The notes: a model not told the origin generated them from the sequence alone. 58,575 nt of DNA from CAZTBB01 sp964611755 (GCA_964611755.1 CAZTBB010000008.1:1-58575); one strand, 5' to 3'. Counted from the first letter of the stretch, positions 15,648 to 25,395 are shown. Made by a program: numbers and translations.

Positions 15648-17735
15648 ATGGAGATTTTAGCTGTCTTTTCACCACTCTTTGCCTTTTTGGTTGCCGGCTT
15701 GTTTGGCAAAAAACTGGGTGATTCAGGCTGCCAGCTTATCACCTGTTTTGCTGTTATTACGGCTGCGATTTGCTCTGTCATTTTATTCTTTGATGTCGTA
15801 TTGGGGGCAAATCCGTATACTGTGACATTGGCGACTTGGATTGATTCCGGTGATTTTTCCTTGGATTGGGCGCTTCGCATTGATCCGCTCTCCGTTGTGA
15901 TGATGTGCGTCATTAATATTGTGTCGGCCTGTGTGCATGTTTATTCCGTCGGCTATATGAGCCACGATCCTGCCAAAGGCCGTTTTATGGCCTATCTCTC
16001 ACTCTTTACTTTCGCCATGTTGATGCTGGTAACGGCCGATAATTTGGTGCAGCTTTTCTTCGGTTGGGAAGGCGTAGGATTGGCCTCTTATCTCTTAATT
16101 GGGTTCTGGAATCATAAACATTCGGCGAATGCCGCCGCGCAAAAGGCCTTTATTGTTAACCGTGTTGGTGATTTTGGTTTGGCGCTCGGGATTATGGCGT
16201 GTTTCCTTGTTTTCGGCTCGGTTGATTTTGATACGATTTTTGCTGCTGTCCCGCAAATGGCAGACGAGACCTTTAATTTTGTCGGGCATGAGCTGCATGC
16301 CCTGACACTTATCGCTATTTTGCTCTTTATTGGTGCGGTCGGTAAATCGGCGCAACTCGGCCTTCATACATGGCTTCCCGATGCGATGGAGGGGCCGACG
16401 CCCGTATCGGCTTTGATCCATGCGGCAACGATGGTCACGGCCGGGGTGTTCTTGGTAACGCGCATGTCACCGCTTTTTGAATATGCGCCAGATGCTCTGG
16501 TTGTTGTTGCGGTTCTCGGCGCAGCGACCTGTTTTGTCGCGGCCACTATTGGCCTAACACAATTTGATATCAAGCGTGTAATCGCATATTCAACCATGTC
16601 ACAGCTTGGTTATATGTTCTTTGCGCTCGGCGTGTCGGCCTATAGCGCGGCGATGTTCCATTTAATGACCCATGCTTTTTTTAAAGCTCTTCTTTTCTTG
16701 GGTGCAGGCTCGGTCATTCATGCGATGAGCGATGAGCAGGATATGCGTAAAATGGGCGGGATCTGGAAGAAGATTCCGTACACCTATGCCTTTATCTGGA
16801 TTGGCTCTCTGGCACTTGCCGGGGTTTGGCCATTTGCCGGTTATTACTCCAAAGACATGGTTTTGGAATCCGCATGGGCCGATCATACATGGTTTGGTGA
16901 TTTTGCTTACTGGACGGGGATTGCTGTTGCGCTTATGACCGCGTTTTATTCCTGGCGCGTGATTTTGATGACATTCCATGGCAAGCCGCGCGCCTCAAAG
17001 AAGGTTATGGATCATATTCATGAATCAGGGGCAACAATGTTAACACCATTGGCTGTGCTGGCTACGGGCGCTGTTCTGGCCGGTTTTGTATTTTATGGCG
17101 GATTTGTCGGCTCCGATCACCATGATGCCGGGCATGGCGGATCGCATAGTGAATCCCGTACTGCCCATTACGATGATCATGGCGTTGCGGGGCATGATGA
17201 TAAAGCTCACCGAATTGATTGGAATAAATCGGCTTTCTGGAATGGCTCGATCACTGTTCTGCCTGAAAATGACACTGTAGAGGCCGCGCATAACGTGCCG
17301 ACATGGGTTAAGAAGCTGCCGCTGGGTATGGGCGTTCTGGGTATTCTTCTGGCTTATGTGTTTTATCTGTGGCTTCCGATCTTGCCGCAAATCTTTAGTA
17401 AGATTTTCATGCCAATCCACGCCTTGTTCTTCAATAAATGGTTCTTTGATGAGCTGTATAATACTGTGTTTGTAAAAAATGCATTGCGTTTAGGCCGTCT
17501 TTTCTGGGTGGCGGGTGATCAAAATACGGTTGATCGCCTTGGCCCAGATGGGTTTGCAAAAACATCCAATATGGTTGGTGGGCTGTTTTCAAAATTCCAA
17601 AGCGGGTTTGTTTATCAATATGCGTTTGTCATGGTTATTGCTGTGATTGCGATCATTTCATGGTTTGTTTTTAAGGCTGATGTAATCGATCTGGATTTAA
17701 TTCTGCCCATTACAGATGAGGGAGGTGTTGAATAA
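15648..17735 (+). CDS. nuoL: NADH-quinone oxidoreductase subunit L
   Basis: Largest antiporter-like proton-pumping subunit (695 residues), with the long C-terminal lateral helix. Typical segments: FFGWEGVGLASYLLIGFW with the key Glu, AQLGLHTWLPDAMEGPTPVSALIHAATMV with the key Lys region upstream, and FFKALLFLGAGSVIHAM. An unusual His/Asp-rich insertion lies at residues 491-521 (8 His and 5 Asp in 31 residues), where relatives have a short loop before the LPENxxxEAAH segment. The stop overlaps the nuoM start (TAATG). Confidence 0.96.
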   Translation: MEILAVFSPLFAFLVAGLFGKKLGDSGCQLITCFAVITAAICSVILFFDVVLGANPYTVTLATWIDSGDFSLDWALRIDPLSVVMMCVINIVSACVHVYSVGYMSHDPAKGRFMAYLSLFTFAMLMLVTADNLVQLFFGWEGVGLASYLLIGFWNHKHSANAAAQKAFIVNRVGDFGLALGIMACFLVFGSVDFDTIFAAVPQMADETFNFVGHELHALTLIAILLFIGAVGKSAQLGLHTWLPDAMEGPTPVSALIHAATMVTAGVFLVTRMSPLFEYAPDALVVVAVLGAATCFVAATIGLTQFDIKRVIAYSTMSQLGYMFFALGVSAYSAAMFHLMTHAFFKALLFLGAGSVIHAMSDEQDMRKMGGIWKKIPYTYAFIWIGSLALAGVWPFAGYYSKDMVLESAWADHTWFGDFAYWTGIAVALMTAFYSWRVILMTFHGKPRASKKVMDHIHESGATMLTPLAVLATGAVLAGFVFYGGFVGSDHHDAGHGGSHSESRTAHYDDHGVAGHDDKAHRIDWNKSAFWNGSITVLPENDTVEAAHNVPTWVKKLPLGMGVLGILLAYVFYLWLPILPQIFSKIFMPIHALFFNKWFFDELYNTVFVKNALRLGRLFWVAGDQNTVDRLGPDGFAKTSNMVGGLFSKFQSGFVYQYAFVMVIAVIAIISWFVFKADVIDLDLILPITDEGGVE

Positions 17736-19285
17736 TGCTTGATTTTCCAATCCTCTCATTGATGACATTCTTGCCGCTTGTGGGGGCGTTGATCATTTTG
17801 ATGATCCGCGGTGATGAAGAGACCGTTGCCCGTAATTCAAAACATATGGCGCTTTATACCTCGATGTTTACGCTGGCTTTTGGCTTGTTCATGTTCAGCC
17901 GCTTTGACGGCAGTACAGCCGATTTCCAATTTGTCGAGCAAGCAGAATGGTTTATGGGTATTTCTTACCATATGGGCGTGGACGGCATTTCTGTTTTCTT
18001 TATATTGCTCTCGGTCTTTTTAACGCCGATTTGTATCTTGGCCAGTTGGAATTCGATTACGACACGCGTGAAAGAATTTATGGTCGCGTTCCTCGTGCTG
18101 GAAAGCTTTATGGTTGGGACATTCTCTGCGCTTGATAGCGTATTGTTCTACGTATTTTTCGAGGCCGTTTTAATTCCGATGTTCATTATTATTGGTGTAT
18201 GGGGCGGGCCGCGCCGTGTGTATTCGGCCTATAAATTCTTCCTCTACACTTTGCTTGGCTCCGTACTCATGCTGGTGGCGCTTTTAACGCTTTATGTGCA
18301 GGTGGGAACAACTGATATCCCAACATTAATGGCCAATCCGGTTGCGCGTGATCTTCAGATTTGGCTCTGGCTTGCATTTTTCGCCAGCTTTGCCGTGAAG
18401 ATGCCGATGTGGCCTGTCCATACATGGCTGCCGGATGCGCACGTAGAAGCGCCGACGGCCGGCTCTGTCATTTTGGCGGGTGTGCTCTTGAAGATGGGGG
18501 GCTACGGATTCTTGCGTTTCTCATTGCCGATGATGCCCGAAGCCAGTGAATTCTTCACGCCGCTTGTTTTCTGGATGAGTGTGATTGCGATTATTTACAC
18601 CTCGCTTGTGGCACTTGTTCAAGATGATATGAAGAAGCTGATCGCCTATTCGTCGGTCGCGCATATGGGTTATGTCACGCTTGGGATATTTACGGCCACG
18701 GTTGAGGGGATCGAAGGCGGGATCTTCCAGATGATTTCCCACGGCCTGATCTCGGGGGCTCTGTTCTTATGTGTTGGCGTAGTCTATGACCGTCTGCATA
18801 CGCGGGAGATTTCGCGCTATGGCGGGATTGTTAAGAACATGCCGAAATATGCCACAGTCTTTATGATCTTTATGCTGGGCTCCGTCGGTTTGCCGGGGAC
18901 AAGCGGTTTTGTTGGTGAATTCCTCGCGCTTCTTGGTGCCTTCAAGGTGGATACAACGATTGCCGTTTTGGCAGCTTCCGGGCTTGTGCTTGGCGCGGCC
19001 TATATGCTTGTGCTTTACCGCCGTGTGGTTTTTGGCCCGGCGGATAATAAAGACGCCGCGAAGATGAGCGATCTGAGCCCGCGCGAATATGGTCTCATGA
19101 TCCCGCTTGTCTTGCTTGTGATATATCTCGGGGTCTTTCCATCGGCTATTACGGACAAGATAGGGCCTACGGTTGATAATCTGGTGGCCAATTATCACCA
19201 GAACCTTATGGATGCCCAAACAATTAGTGCGATTGTTCCCGCCGCCGGGGATATGAGCGTTGATATGAAGGAGATAATCAGGTGA
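17735..19285 (+). CDS. nuoM: NADH-quinone oxidoreductase subunit M
   Basis: Antiporter-like proton-pumping subunit (516 residues, about 14 helices). It has YHMGVDGISVFFILLS, the FFEAVLIPMFIIIGVWGG segment with the conserved Glu, VKMPMWPVHTWLPDAHVEAPTAGSVILAG with the conserved Lys, and KKLIAYSSVAHMGYV. It overlaps both neighbours: nuoL by one base and nuoN by four. Confidence 0.97.
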   Translation: MLDFPILSLMTFLPLVGALIILMIRGDEETVARNSKHMALYTSMFTLAFGLFMFSRFDGSTADFQFVEQAEWFMGISYHMGVDGISVFFILLSVFLTPICILASWNSITTRVKEFMVAFLVLESFMVGTFSALDSVLFYVFFEAVLIPMFIIIGVWGGPRRVYSAYKFFLYTLLGSVLMLVALLTLYVQVGTTDIPTLMANPVARDLQIWLWLAFFASFAVKMPMWPVHTWLPDAHVEAPTAGSVILAGVLLKMGGYGFLRFSLPMMPEASEFFTPLVFWMSVIAIIYTSLVALVQDDMKKLIAYSSVAHMGYVTLGIFTATVEGIEGGIFQMISHGLISGALFLCVGVVYDRLHTREISRYGGIVKNMPKYATVFMIFMLGSVGLPGTSGFVGEFLALLGAFKVDTTIAVLAASGLVLGAAYMLVLYRRVVFGPADNKDAAKMSDLSPREYGLMIPLVLLVIYLGVFPSAITDKIGPTVDNLVANYHQNLMDAQTISAIVPAAGDMSVDMKEIIR

Positions 19286-20724
19286 GTGATTTTAATCTAA
19301 TTCCTTTATTGCCTGAACTATTCTTGGCCATGTCTATCATGGGCTTGCTTATTGTTGGTGTGAATGGCGGTAACCGGACAACATCCATTATCAGTTGGGC
19401 CTGCGTTGCGGCACTGGCTATTGCGGCTCTTTTGCTGATTGGTTTGGACTGGTCACGTATCACAGTGCTCAACAACATGTTTGTGTTTGACCAATTCGCC
19501 GCCTTCCTCAAGCTTTTGATATTGATTGGCTTGATGGCCTGTCTTGCGATGTCTCTTAAATATCTCAAGCAAGAGGATATCTATCGCTTTGAGTTTCCGG
19601 TTCTGGTCGTGTTATCCGGTATTGGGATGATGCTATTGGTGTCATCCAATAATTTTCTCTCTCTCTACATGGCGCTTGAGCTACAATCCTTGGCGCTATA
19701 TGTGCTGGCCGCGTTTCAACGCAATGTTCTGCGCTCATCTGAGTCCGGCGTGAAATACTTTATTCTGGGTGCATTATCCTCGGGATTGATTCTTTTCGGT
19801 ATTTCTCTGGTATACGGCTTCACCGGTTCGCTTGATTTTGAAATTGTAGGGACAACTCTGGCTTCTCTTGGAACGGCCCCGTTAGGTGTAATTGTCGGTC
19901 TTGTATTTATATTAGCGGGGATCGCCTTTAAAATCTCCGCGGTGCCTTTCCACATGTGGACACCGGACGTTTATCAGGGGGCGCCGACTGCTGTTACGGC
20001 CCTCTTCGCAATTGTCCCGAAAGTGGCGGCGATTGGCCTGTTAATCCGTCTTCTTTTTGAACCATTTGCAGCCCTGAGCGATGAGTGGTTCCAGATTGTT
20101 TACTTTATCGCTGTGCTGTCTATGGTGCTCGGCGCTTTTGCCGGACTTGCCCAGAATAACCTCAAACGCCTATTGGCGTATAGCTCGATTGGCAATATGG
20201 GCTATGCATTGATTGGCATTATTGCAGGCACACAAGATGGTGTTGGTGCTGTTATTCTCTATATGCTGATATATATGGTAATGACGGCCGGTGTCTTCTC
20301 CATTGTCTTGGCTATGCGCCGCGATGGCCTGGAGGCTAATAAGATTTCCGATCTGGCTGGGTTATCAAAAAATGCACCATTCCTGGCATATGCCCTGGCT
20401 ATTTTAATGTTCTCTATGGCCGGTATTCCGCCTATGGCTGGGTTCTTCGGTAAGTTGATTATTTTCGAAGCAGCCGTCGCTCAAGAGCTTTACATTCTGG
20501 CTGTTTTGGGTGTTCTTGCCTCTGTGGTTGCGGCTTATTACTACATTAAAATTGTTAAGGTCATGTTCTTTGATGAGGCGGCCGAGCCGTTTGATAAAGG
20601 CTTTCCTTTGCCACGCAAAGTAATTATCTATGTATCATTGGCCTTCGTCCTCTGCTTTATCCTGCGCCCGGCTTTCTTTATATCGGCAACACAAGGCGCA
20701 GCCTCTGTGTTCTTTGCTGGATAG
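19282..20724 (+). CDS. nuoN: NADH-quinone oxidoreductase subunit N
   Basis: Last antiporter-like subunit (480 residues). The GTG at 19282 is chosen because AAGGAG lies a few bases upstream and it overlaps the nuoM stop (GTGA). Signatures: FLSLYMALELQSLALYVLAAFQR with the conserved Glu, FKISAVPFHMWTPDVYQGAPTAVTA, and KRLLAYSSIGNMGYALIG. It ends the complex I set and runs into birA 13 bp later, the usual alphaproteobacterial arrangement. Confidence 0.97.
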   Translation: MSDFNLIPLLPELFLAMSIMGLLIVGVNGGNRTTSIISWACVAALAIAALLLIGLDWSRITVLNNMFVFDQFAAFLKLLILIGLMACLAMSLKYLKQEDIYRFEFPVLVVLSGIGMMLLVSSNNFLSLYMALELQSLALYVLAAFQRNVLRSSESGVKYFILGALSSGLILFGISLVYGFTGSLDFEIVGTTLASLGTAPLGVIVGLVFILAGIAFKISAVPFHMWTPDVYQGAPTAVTALFAIVPKVAAIGLLIRLLFEPFAALSDEWFQIVYFIAVLSMVLGAFAGLAQNNLKRLLAYSSIGNMGYALIGIIAGTQDGVGAVILYMLIYMVMTAGVFSIVLAMRRDGLEANKISDLAGLSKNAPFLAYALAILMFSMAGIPPMAGFFGKLIIFEAAVAQELYILAVLGVLASVVAAYYYIKIVKVMFFDEAAEPFDKGFPLPRKVIIYVSLAFVLCFILRPAFFISATQGAASVFFAG

Positions 20725-20737
20725 GCGGATAGAATCC

Positions 20738-21472
20738 ATGGCTGGGTTCAATTGGACTATTCACGAATATGACCATCTAGACTCCACACAAACTTATGCG
20801 CGCAATGAACTTGCGGCCGGACAAGCCAATGAAGGCACGGTCATACAGGCCGCCCGGCAGACAGATGGCTATGGCCGTCACAAACGCGTTTGGACTGGCG
20901 GGCAGGGCAATTTGCTGATGTCATTTATCTTGAAGCCCGCTTGCACAGCGCAAGAGAGCGTTCAATTTTCTTTTATAACGTCTTTGGCACTTACCCGGGC
21001 TATTGAAGATCTGGCAGGCAAGAGTGATGTCTTGAAATTAAAGTGGCCGAATGATGTGATGCTTGGGAATAAAAAATGTGCAGGCATATTAATCGAGGCG
21101 GAGAGCGATGCGGAAGGCCGATTGACCTTGATTATAGGTCTCGGTGTAAATCTGGCTTCGGCGCCGGATATGGGCGCGGCTCTTTACGAGGCATATGGGT
21201 ACGATCATAATTTAAGCGTCAAGGCTTTGCGCGAGATGTTTCTGGCGCACTTTGAAACCCTCTATCATGAATGGCATCAGGAAGGTTGGGATGCTATCCG
21301 CTTGCAATGGCTGGAGCACAGCTATGCTGTGGGGCAAACCATGATAGTCAAAGTGCGAGATTTACCTTGCGAAGGGGCCTTCCATGGCTTATCCAAGGAT
21401 GGATCATTGCAATTAAAGCTGGACGATGGGCGTATTAAAACCATATCGTCTGGAGATGTGTTTGTAGAATAA
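20738..21472 (+). CDS. birA: Biotin-[acetyl-CoA-carboxylase] ligase
   Basis: Attaches biotin to the biotin carboxyl carrier protein via biotinyl-AMP. The product is 244 residues from the ATG at 20738 (MAGFNWTIHEYDHL); the frame is open further upstream inside nuoN, but that would not resemble the family. Visible are DSTQTYARN, the GYGRHKRVWTGGQGNL adenylate-binding loop, KWPNDVMLGNKKCAGILIE and GLGVNL. There is no N-terminal helix-turn-helix domain, so this is the monofunctional type that does not repress bio genes. Confidence 0.94.
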   Translation: MAGFNWTIHEYDHLDSTQTYARNELAAGQANEGTVIQAARQTDGYGRHKRVWTGGQGNLLMSFILKPACTAQESVQFSFITSLALTRAIEDLAGKSDVLKLKWPNDVMLGNKKCAGILIEAESDAEGRLTLIIGLGVNLASAPDMGAALYEAYGYDHNLSVKALREMFLAHFETLYHEWHQEGWDAIRLQWLEHSYAVGQTMIVKVRDLPCEGAFHGLSKDGSLQLKLDDGRIKTISSGDVFVE

Positions 21473-21485
21473 GAAAGGCATTCTC

Positions 21486-22247
21486 ATGCTACTGGCCATT
21501 GACGCCGGAAATACCAATACTGTGTTTGCCATCTATGATGGCGATCGCCTCGTTAATAACTGGCGCTGCCGCACGGCGGCTTCACGCACGGCGGATGAAT
21601 ATGCCTCTTTTTTGCATGATTTGCTATCAATAGAAAAGATGCGCTGGGATGAAATCTCTGATGTGTTAATTGGCTCGGTTGTGCCTGAGGTAAATTTTAA
21701 CCTTACGCGCTTTTGTCAAAAATATTTAAATAAAGAGCCAACCTTCATAAGCGCGGAGAACGCAGGCATTGCTGTGGATTTGCCGATGCCATCCGAAGTC
21801 GGGGCAGACAGGCTTGTGAATGCAGTTGCCGTTGTAAAACATTATCAATCACCGGCTGTCGTGGTTGACTTTGGTACAGCCACAACATTTGATGTGATTG
21901 ATGAGAGCGGCGCTTACAGCGGGGGCGTTATTGCGCCCGGCATCAATCTCTCTATTTCTGCTTTGCATCAGGCAGCCTCAAAATTACCGAAGGTTAGTGT
22001 AAAAAAGCCGGATACGGCGATTGGTAAAACCACATCGCATGCCATCCAGTCCGGCATTTATTGGGGCTATCTTGGCCTGATCGAGGGCGTCATACAGCAA
22101 ATTAGCAATGAGATTGGCGCCAAGCCCTTTGTTATTGCAACGGGTGGCCTGGCCAGTCTTTTTGCACCGAATACAGATGCTATCGATATAGTTGATGAGG
22201 AACTGACCTTGAAAGGTTTGCTGGAGATCTATAAAAAACTGTCATGA
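21486..22247 (+). CDS. coaX: Type III pantothenate kinase
   Basis: First step of coenzyme A synthesis. The product (253 residues) belongs to the ASKHA fold: LLAIDAGNTNTVFAIYDG at the N-terminus (phosphate loop with Asp), GADRLVNAVAV in the middle and VVDFGTATTFDVI as the second motif, then ATGGLASLF. Type III enzymes are not inhibited by CoA. A ribosome-site-like AAGAAAGGC precedes the ATG. Its stop overlaps the RNase J start (ATGA). Confidence 0.96.
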   Translation: MLLAIDAGNTNTVFAIYDGDRLVNNWRCRTAASRTADEYASFLHDLLSIEKMRWDEISDVLIGSVVPEVNFNLTRFCQKYLNKEPTFISAENAGIAVDLPMPSEVGADRLVNAVAVVKHYQSPAVVVDFGTATTFDVIDESGAYSGGVIAPGINLSISALHQAASKLPKVSVKKPDTAIGKTTSHAIQSGIYWGYLGLIEGVIQQISNEIGAKPFVIATGGLASLFAPNTDAIDIVDEELTLKGLLEIYKKLS

Positions 22248-24019
22248 ACAAAACAAAATCAAAACAAAATCAGAAACAAAAGACCAAGCCTCACAATAAA
22301 GGGCGCCAGCATAAAAATGCGAAAAAGGATGTATCGAAACAATCCAAACCCTTTCGATCGGCTATGGATGATAAGGGGCTGTATTTTTGTCCTCTGGGCG
22401 GCAGTGAACAATTTGGCGTCAACTTGAATGTATATGCCTGTGATGGGCAATATCTGGCCGTTGATTGTGGTCTTGGATTCGCCGATGAGCGCTTCCCGGG
22501 TATTGATCTTTTGCTGCCTGATCCTTGGTTGCTGGAGGCGCGTGCCGATGCGCTCAAGGGAATGATTATCACCCACGCGCATGAAGATCATATTGGTGCG
22601 GTTGCTTATTTGTGGGAACGCTTTGAGTGTCCGCTTTATTGTACGGAATTCACAGCCGCCGTTCTTCATAAAAAATTGAAAGAGCGTAATATCAAACATG
22701 CAAAAGTGCATGTTATTGATCATATGGTGGAGACTAAAATCGGACGCTTCACGGTAAAGCCGGTTTCGGTATCGCACTCTATCCCTGATACATGTTCGCT
22801 ATTGATCAAAACCAAATACGGACAGTTTTGCCATAGCGGGGATTGGAATCTTGACCCGGCTCCGGTTGTCGGGTCCGCAACGAAGGCAGCTCCATTCAAG
22901 CAAGCCGCCAAAGAGGGGGTTATTGCGTATATCGGGGATTCCACCAATGCGGGCTCTAAAGGGCGCTCGGGCTCGGAAGGGGATGTCGAAGAGGGGCTCT
23001 ATCAAGAATTTATAAAATGTAAGGGCAAGATTGCCGTAACGATCTTCTCATCCAATATTGGACGGATTATATCCGTGGCCAGAGCCGCAAAGCGCTGTGG
23101 GCGAGATGTTGGCGTGATAGGGCGTTCTTTGCACCGTATGATCGGATGTGCCAAGGAATGCGGCTATATGGATGATATTGATGATTTCCTCTCTGAAGAG
23201 GATATGGGCTACGTGCCAGATGATAAGATTGTCATGATTATGACGGGCTCGCAAGGTGAACACCGTGCGGCCTTATCAAAAGTGGCGCGCGGGGAGCATC
23301 GCTCTGTCTCGCTATCCAGAGGGGATAGTGTCATTTTCTCGGCTCGAACAATTCCGGGCAATGAACGCGAGATTAACGGGGTTAAAAATAATCTGATTGC
23401 GGGGGGCGTGCATGTTGTCTCTCCTCGTGATAGTGAGCATGTCATTCACGTATCCGGCCACCCCTGCCGTGATGAAATTATCGAGATGTTTGGTTGGTTA
23501 AAGCCTGATTGTGTTATCCCTGTGCATGGTGAGCGTGCGCAGCTGGAGGATCATGCTGCTCTTGCCGCGGAATGCCAGATTAAAAAAACAGTTGTGCCGA
23601 ATAATGGTTCGATTATTCGACTGGCCCCTGATGAGCCTGAATTGGTGGATCATATCGAATCTGGCTTATTGGCTGTTGATCAGAAGCGTCTGATTTCTGC
23701 GGATCACGGATCTATCACCCAGAGACGCAAGCTACAATTTTCCGGCGTTATTCATGTTAGCCTTGTCATGGATGCGCGCGGTGAATTAATTGCGGATCCA
23801 AAACTGGATACGGCCGGTCTGGTTGATATCGAAGCGGGCGATCAAGCCATTGAAGATAAAATCTATGATGAGATACTGGACCTGCTGGATGATATGAGCT
23901 GGGAAGAATTAACCGATGACCATTTTGTCTCGGAAGAAGTGCGCATTGGATTGCGTCGCTTGTGTTTTCACATGCTTGGCCTGAAACCAGCGACCAGTGT
24001 TCATGTGATTAGAGTGTAG
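22244..24019 (+). CDS. rnj: Ribonuclease J
   Basis: Metallo-beta-lactamase/beta-CASP ribonuclease with 5'-3' exo- and endonuclease activity in RNA decay and rRNA maturation (591 residues). The zinc motif HAHEDH (around residue 107) and a later GHSGD-like NSGDWNLDP region are visible. Beta-CASP elements and SGHPCRDEI follow, and VIPVHGERAQLEDHAALA near residue 430. Residues 1-40 form a Lys/Gln/Asn-rich basic extension not present in most relatives, followed by LYFCPLGGSEQFG, the usual beginning. It overlaps coaX by 4 bp. The ATG at 22244 is the first in frame after coaX, but a start nearer MDDKGLYF cannot be ruled out. Confidence 0.93.
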   Translation: MNKTKSKQNQKQKTKPHNKGRQHKNAKKDVSKQSKPFRSAMDDKGLYFCPLGGSEQFGVNLNVYACDGQYLAVDCGLGFADERFPGIDLLLPDPWLLEARADALKGMIITHAHEDHIGAVAYLWERFECPLYCTEFTAAVLHKKLKERNIKHAKVHVIDHMVETKIGRFTVKPVSVSHSIPDTCSLLIKTKYGQFCHSGDWNLDPAPVVGSATKAAPFKQAAKEGVIAYIGDSTNAGSKGRSGSEGDVEEGLYQEFIKCKGKIAVTIFSSNIGRIISVARAAKRCGRDVGVIGRSLHRMIGCAKECGYMDDIDDFLSEEDMGYVPDDKIVMIMTGSQGEHRAALSKVARGEHRSVSLSRGDSVIFSARTIPGNEREINGVKNNLIAGGVHVVSPRDSEHVIHVSGHPCRDEIIEMFGWLKPDCVIPVHGERAQLEDHAALAAECQIKKTVVPNNGSIIRLAPDEPELVDHIESGLLAVDQKRLISADHGSITQRRKLQFSGVIHVSLVMDARGELIADPKLDTAGLVDIEAGDQAIEDKIYDEILDLLDDMSWEELTDDHFVSEEVRIGLRRLCFHMLGLKPATSVHVIRV

Positions 24020-24038
24020 AGAGTATAGGAGATTAGCA

Positions 24039-24329
24039 ATGGGATGGCTTAGCGGCGTCGTTGTTTTTATCATGATTTGGTGGACGGTGATTTTCTGTGT
24101 CCTTCCTCTATGGGTGAAGCGCGATAAACGCGGGCCTGAAATCACGGCAAGCGGCGCACCGGAAAACCCGCAAATTGGGCGGAAGCTTGCCATTACTACC
24201 GGCATATCAATTGTACTTTGGCTGGGTGTCTATGCATTGATTCAATCTAATGCTATTAGTTTTAGGGAGATTGCCAAAAACATGGCGGCCGAGCAGCAAT
24301 ATTTGGATCATAAAGGGGAGAGCCAATGA
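24039..24329 (+). CDS. DUF1467 family membrane protein
   Basis: Small protein (96 residues) with two membrane helices (about 5-25 and 50-67) and the family motif WWTVIFCVLPLWV followed by a charged loop KRDKRGPEI. DUF1467 proteins are typical of alphaproteobacteria and usually lie between rnj and proS, as here. The function is unknown. The stop overlaps the next start (ATGA). The methylmalonyl-CoA epimerase gene often found beside it in Rhizobiales is absent. Confidence 0.88.
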   Translation: MGWLSGVVVFIMIWWTVIFCVLPLWVKRDKRGPEITASGAPENPQIGRKLAITTGISIVLWLGVYALIQSNAISFREIAKNMAAEQQYLDHKGESQ

Positions 24330-24781
24330 GACATATTCTACTATTGATATTATTTTTATTTCCACTTCAGGCTCAAGCCAATGGCGCGGGCGCTCTATGC
24401 ATGATGTATCAAATGCCGGATGATGTTGAAACACATGGCGCAGATGATGGGGTTGTGCCTGCCGATATTGGCGGGGGTATGGGTGGCAATGCGTTTGGTT
24501 TTTTGGGGCAGCCAATCGAGATTCCGATTGAGTTGGATATCATAAAGCAATTTGCGCCTGACTTGCCTGTGGGGACACAAAATGCTCTTAATCTCCAGCC
24601 CACAGTTGGTTTTGTTAAAGTCTACCCCGATGGAAAAGTCGAAATTAACGGACAGGATATTAGCGGGGCAGCCAGAGAATACTGTGCGAATAATCCGCCC
24701 TCAACCAGCTCTATCACAATCAATGAGCCCGGTTTCCAGATGCCTAATCTCGGGGAAGTTCTTCAAGGCGGGAGCCAGTAG
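24326..24781 (+). CDS. Hypothetical secreted protein, 151 residues
   Basis: Not recognised. A clear signal peptide (MRHILLLILFLFPLQAQA, cut likely before NGAG) suggests export to the periplasm. The mature part is acidic, rich in Gly, Pro and Asn, with two Cys (near 25 and 119) that could form a disulfide. The central part VGFVKVYPDGKVEINGQDI reads like two beta strands with a turn. It overlaps DUF1467 by 4 bp and is 2 bp before the next gene, so it belongs to the same transcript. Confidence 0.7.
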   Translation: MRHILLLILFLFPLQAQANGAGALCMMYQMPDDVETHGADDGVVPADIGGGMGGNAFGFLGQPIEIPIELDIIKQFAPDLPVGTQNALNLQPTVGFVKVYPDGKVEINGQDISGAAREYCANNPPSTSSITINEPGFQMPNLGEVLQGGSQ

Positions 24782-24783
24782 TC

Positions 24784-25383
24784 ATGCGCGTGCAGGCAAG
24801 GCAACATTTCACGAATGCTGCCGGATTGCCACATATCGAGACGGGTTTTTATTTCTACAGAGATGATAATGATGGACTTACCAGAGTGCGGGTGATGAAG
24901 CCCGGTTTTGAGTGGTGGCATTTCCGTGAGAATTATTGGGAATTTTCAACATCCCTGAGGCAGGACGAAGTTCTTGAGCATTATGGTGATTTTATTCATT
25001 TGAAATTCAAAAATCCGAAAAGGGATCTTTTTACCCATCCTGATTCTATCAAACGGATCGAAATGCATCCGGCCACTTCTATTGTTATTGCACTGAATTA
25101 TGAAGGCGATGTTCAAGAATATTTTCAATTAGAAGAATTACCAATCTTGCCAAAAGATAAATATACGCATTTAGTTCTAACCCATTTAGGGGACTTTAAT
25201 CACCAGCTTGTTGATAGACCGGATTTTGATCAGGCCGCGTACGACTTGGAGGGCGATATTATTTTTAACAATGATTATTTTCAGCAGCTCTATAAAAATA
25301 AAAAATGGCGCTCACAAATGCGCTTTTCTTTACCCGTTGAAGATGGCACACTGCACCAGTTAATTGGACTAGATAAAAAATAG
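24784..25383 (+). CDS. Hypothetical protein, 199 residues
   Basis: Not recognised. No signal peptide or membrane segment is visible. The sequence is rich in aromatic and charged residues (FEWWHFRENYWEF, YEGDVQEYFQLEELP) with alternating strands, suggesting a soluble beta-rich domain. It starts 2 bp after the secreted hypothetical gene and 12 bp before proS. Its proximity suggests co-transcription, not necessarily a shared role. Confidence 0.65.
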   Translation: MRVQARQHFTNAAGLPHIETGFYFYRDDNDGLTRVRVMKPGFEWWHFRENYWEFSTSLRQDEVLEHYGDFIHLKFKNPKRDLFTHPDSIKRIEMHPATSIVIALNYEGDVQEYFQLEELPILPKDKYTHLVLTHLGDFNHQLVDRPDFDQAAYDLEGDIIFNNDYFQQLYKNKKWRSQMRFSLPVEDGTLHQLIGLDKK

Positions 25384-25395
25384 ATAAATAAAGCT

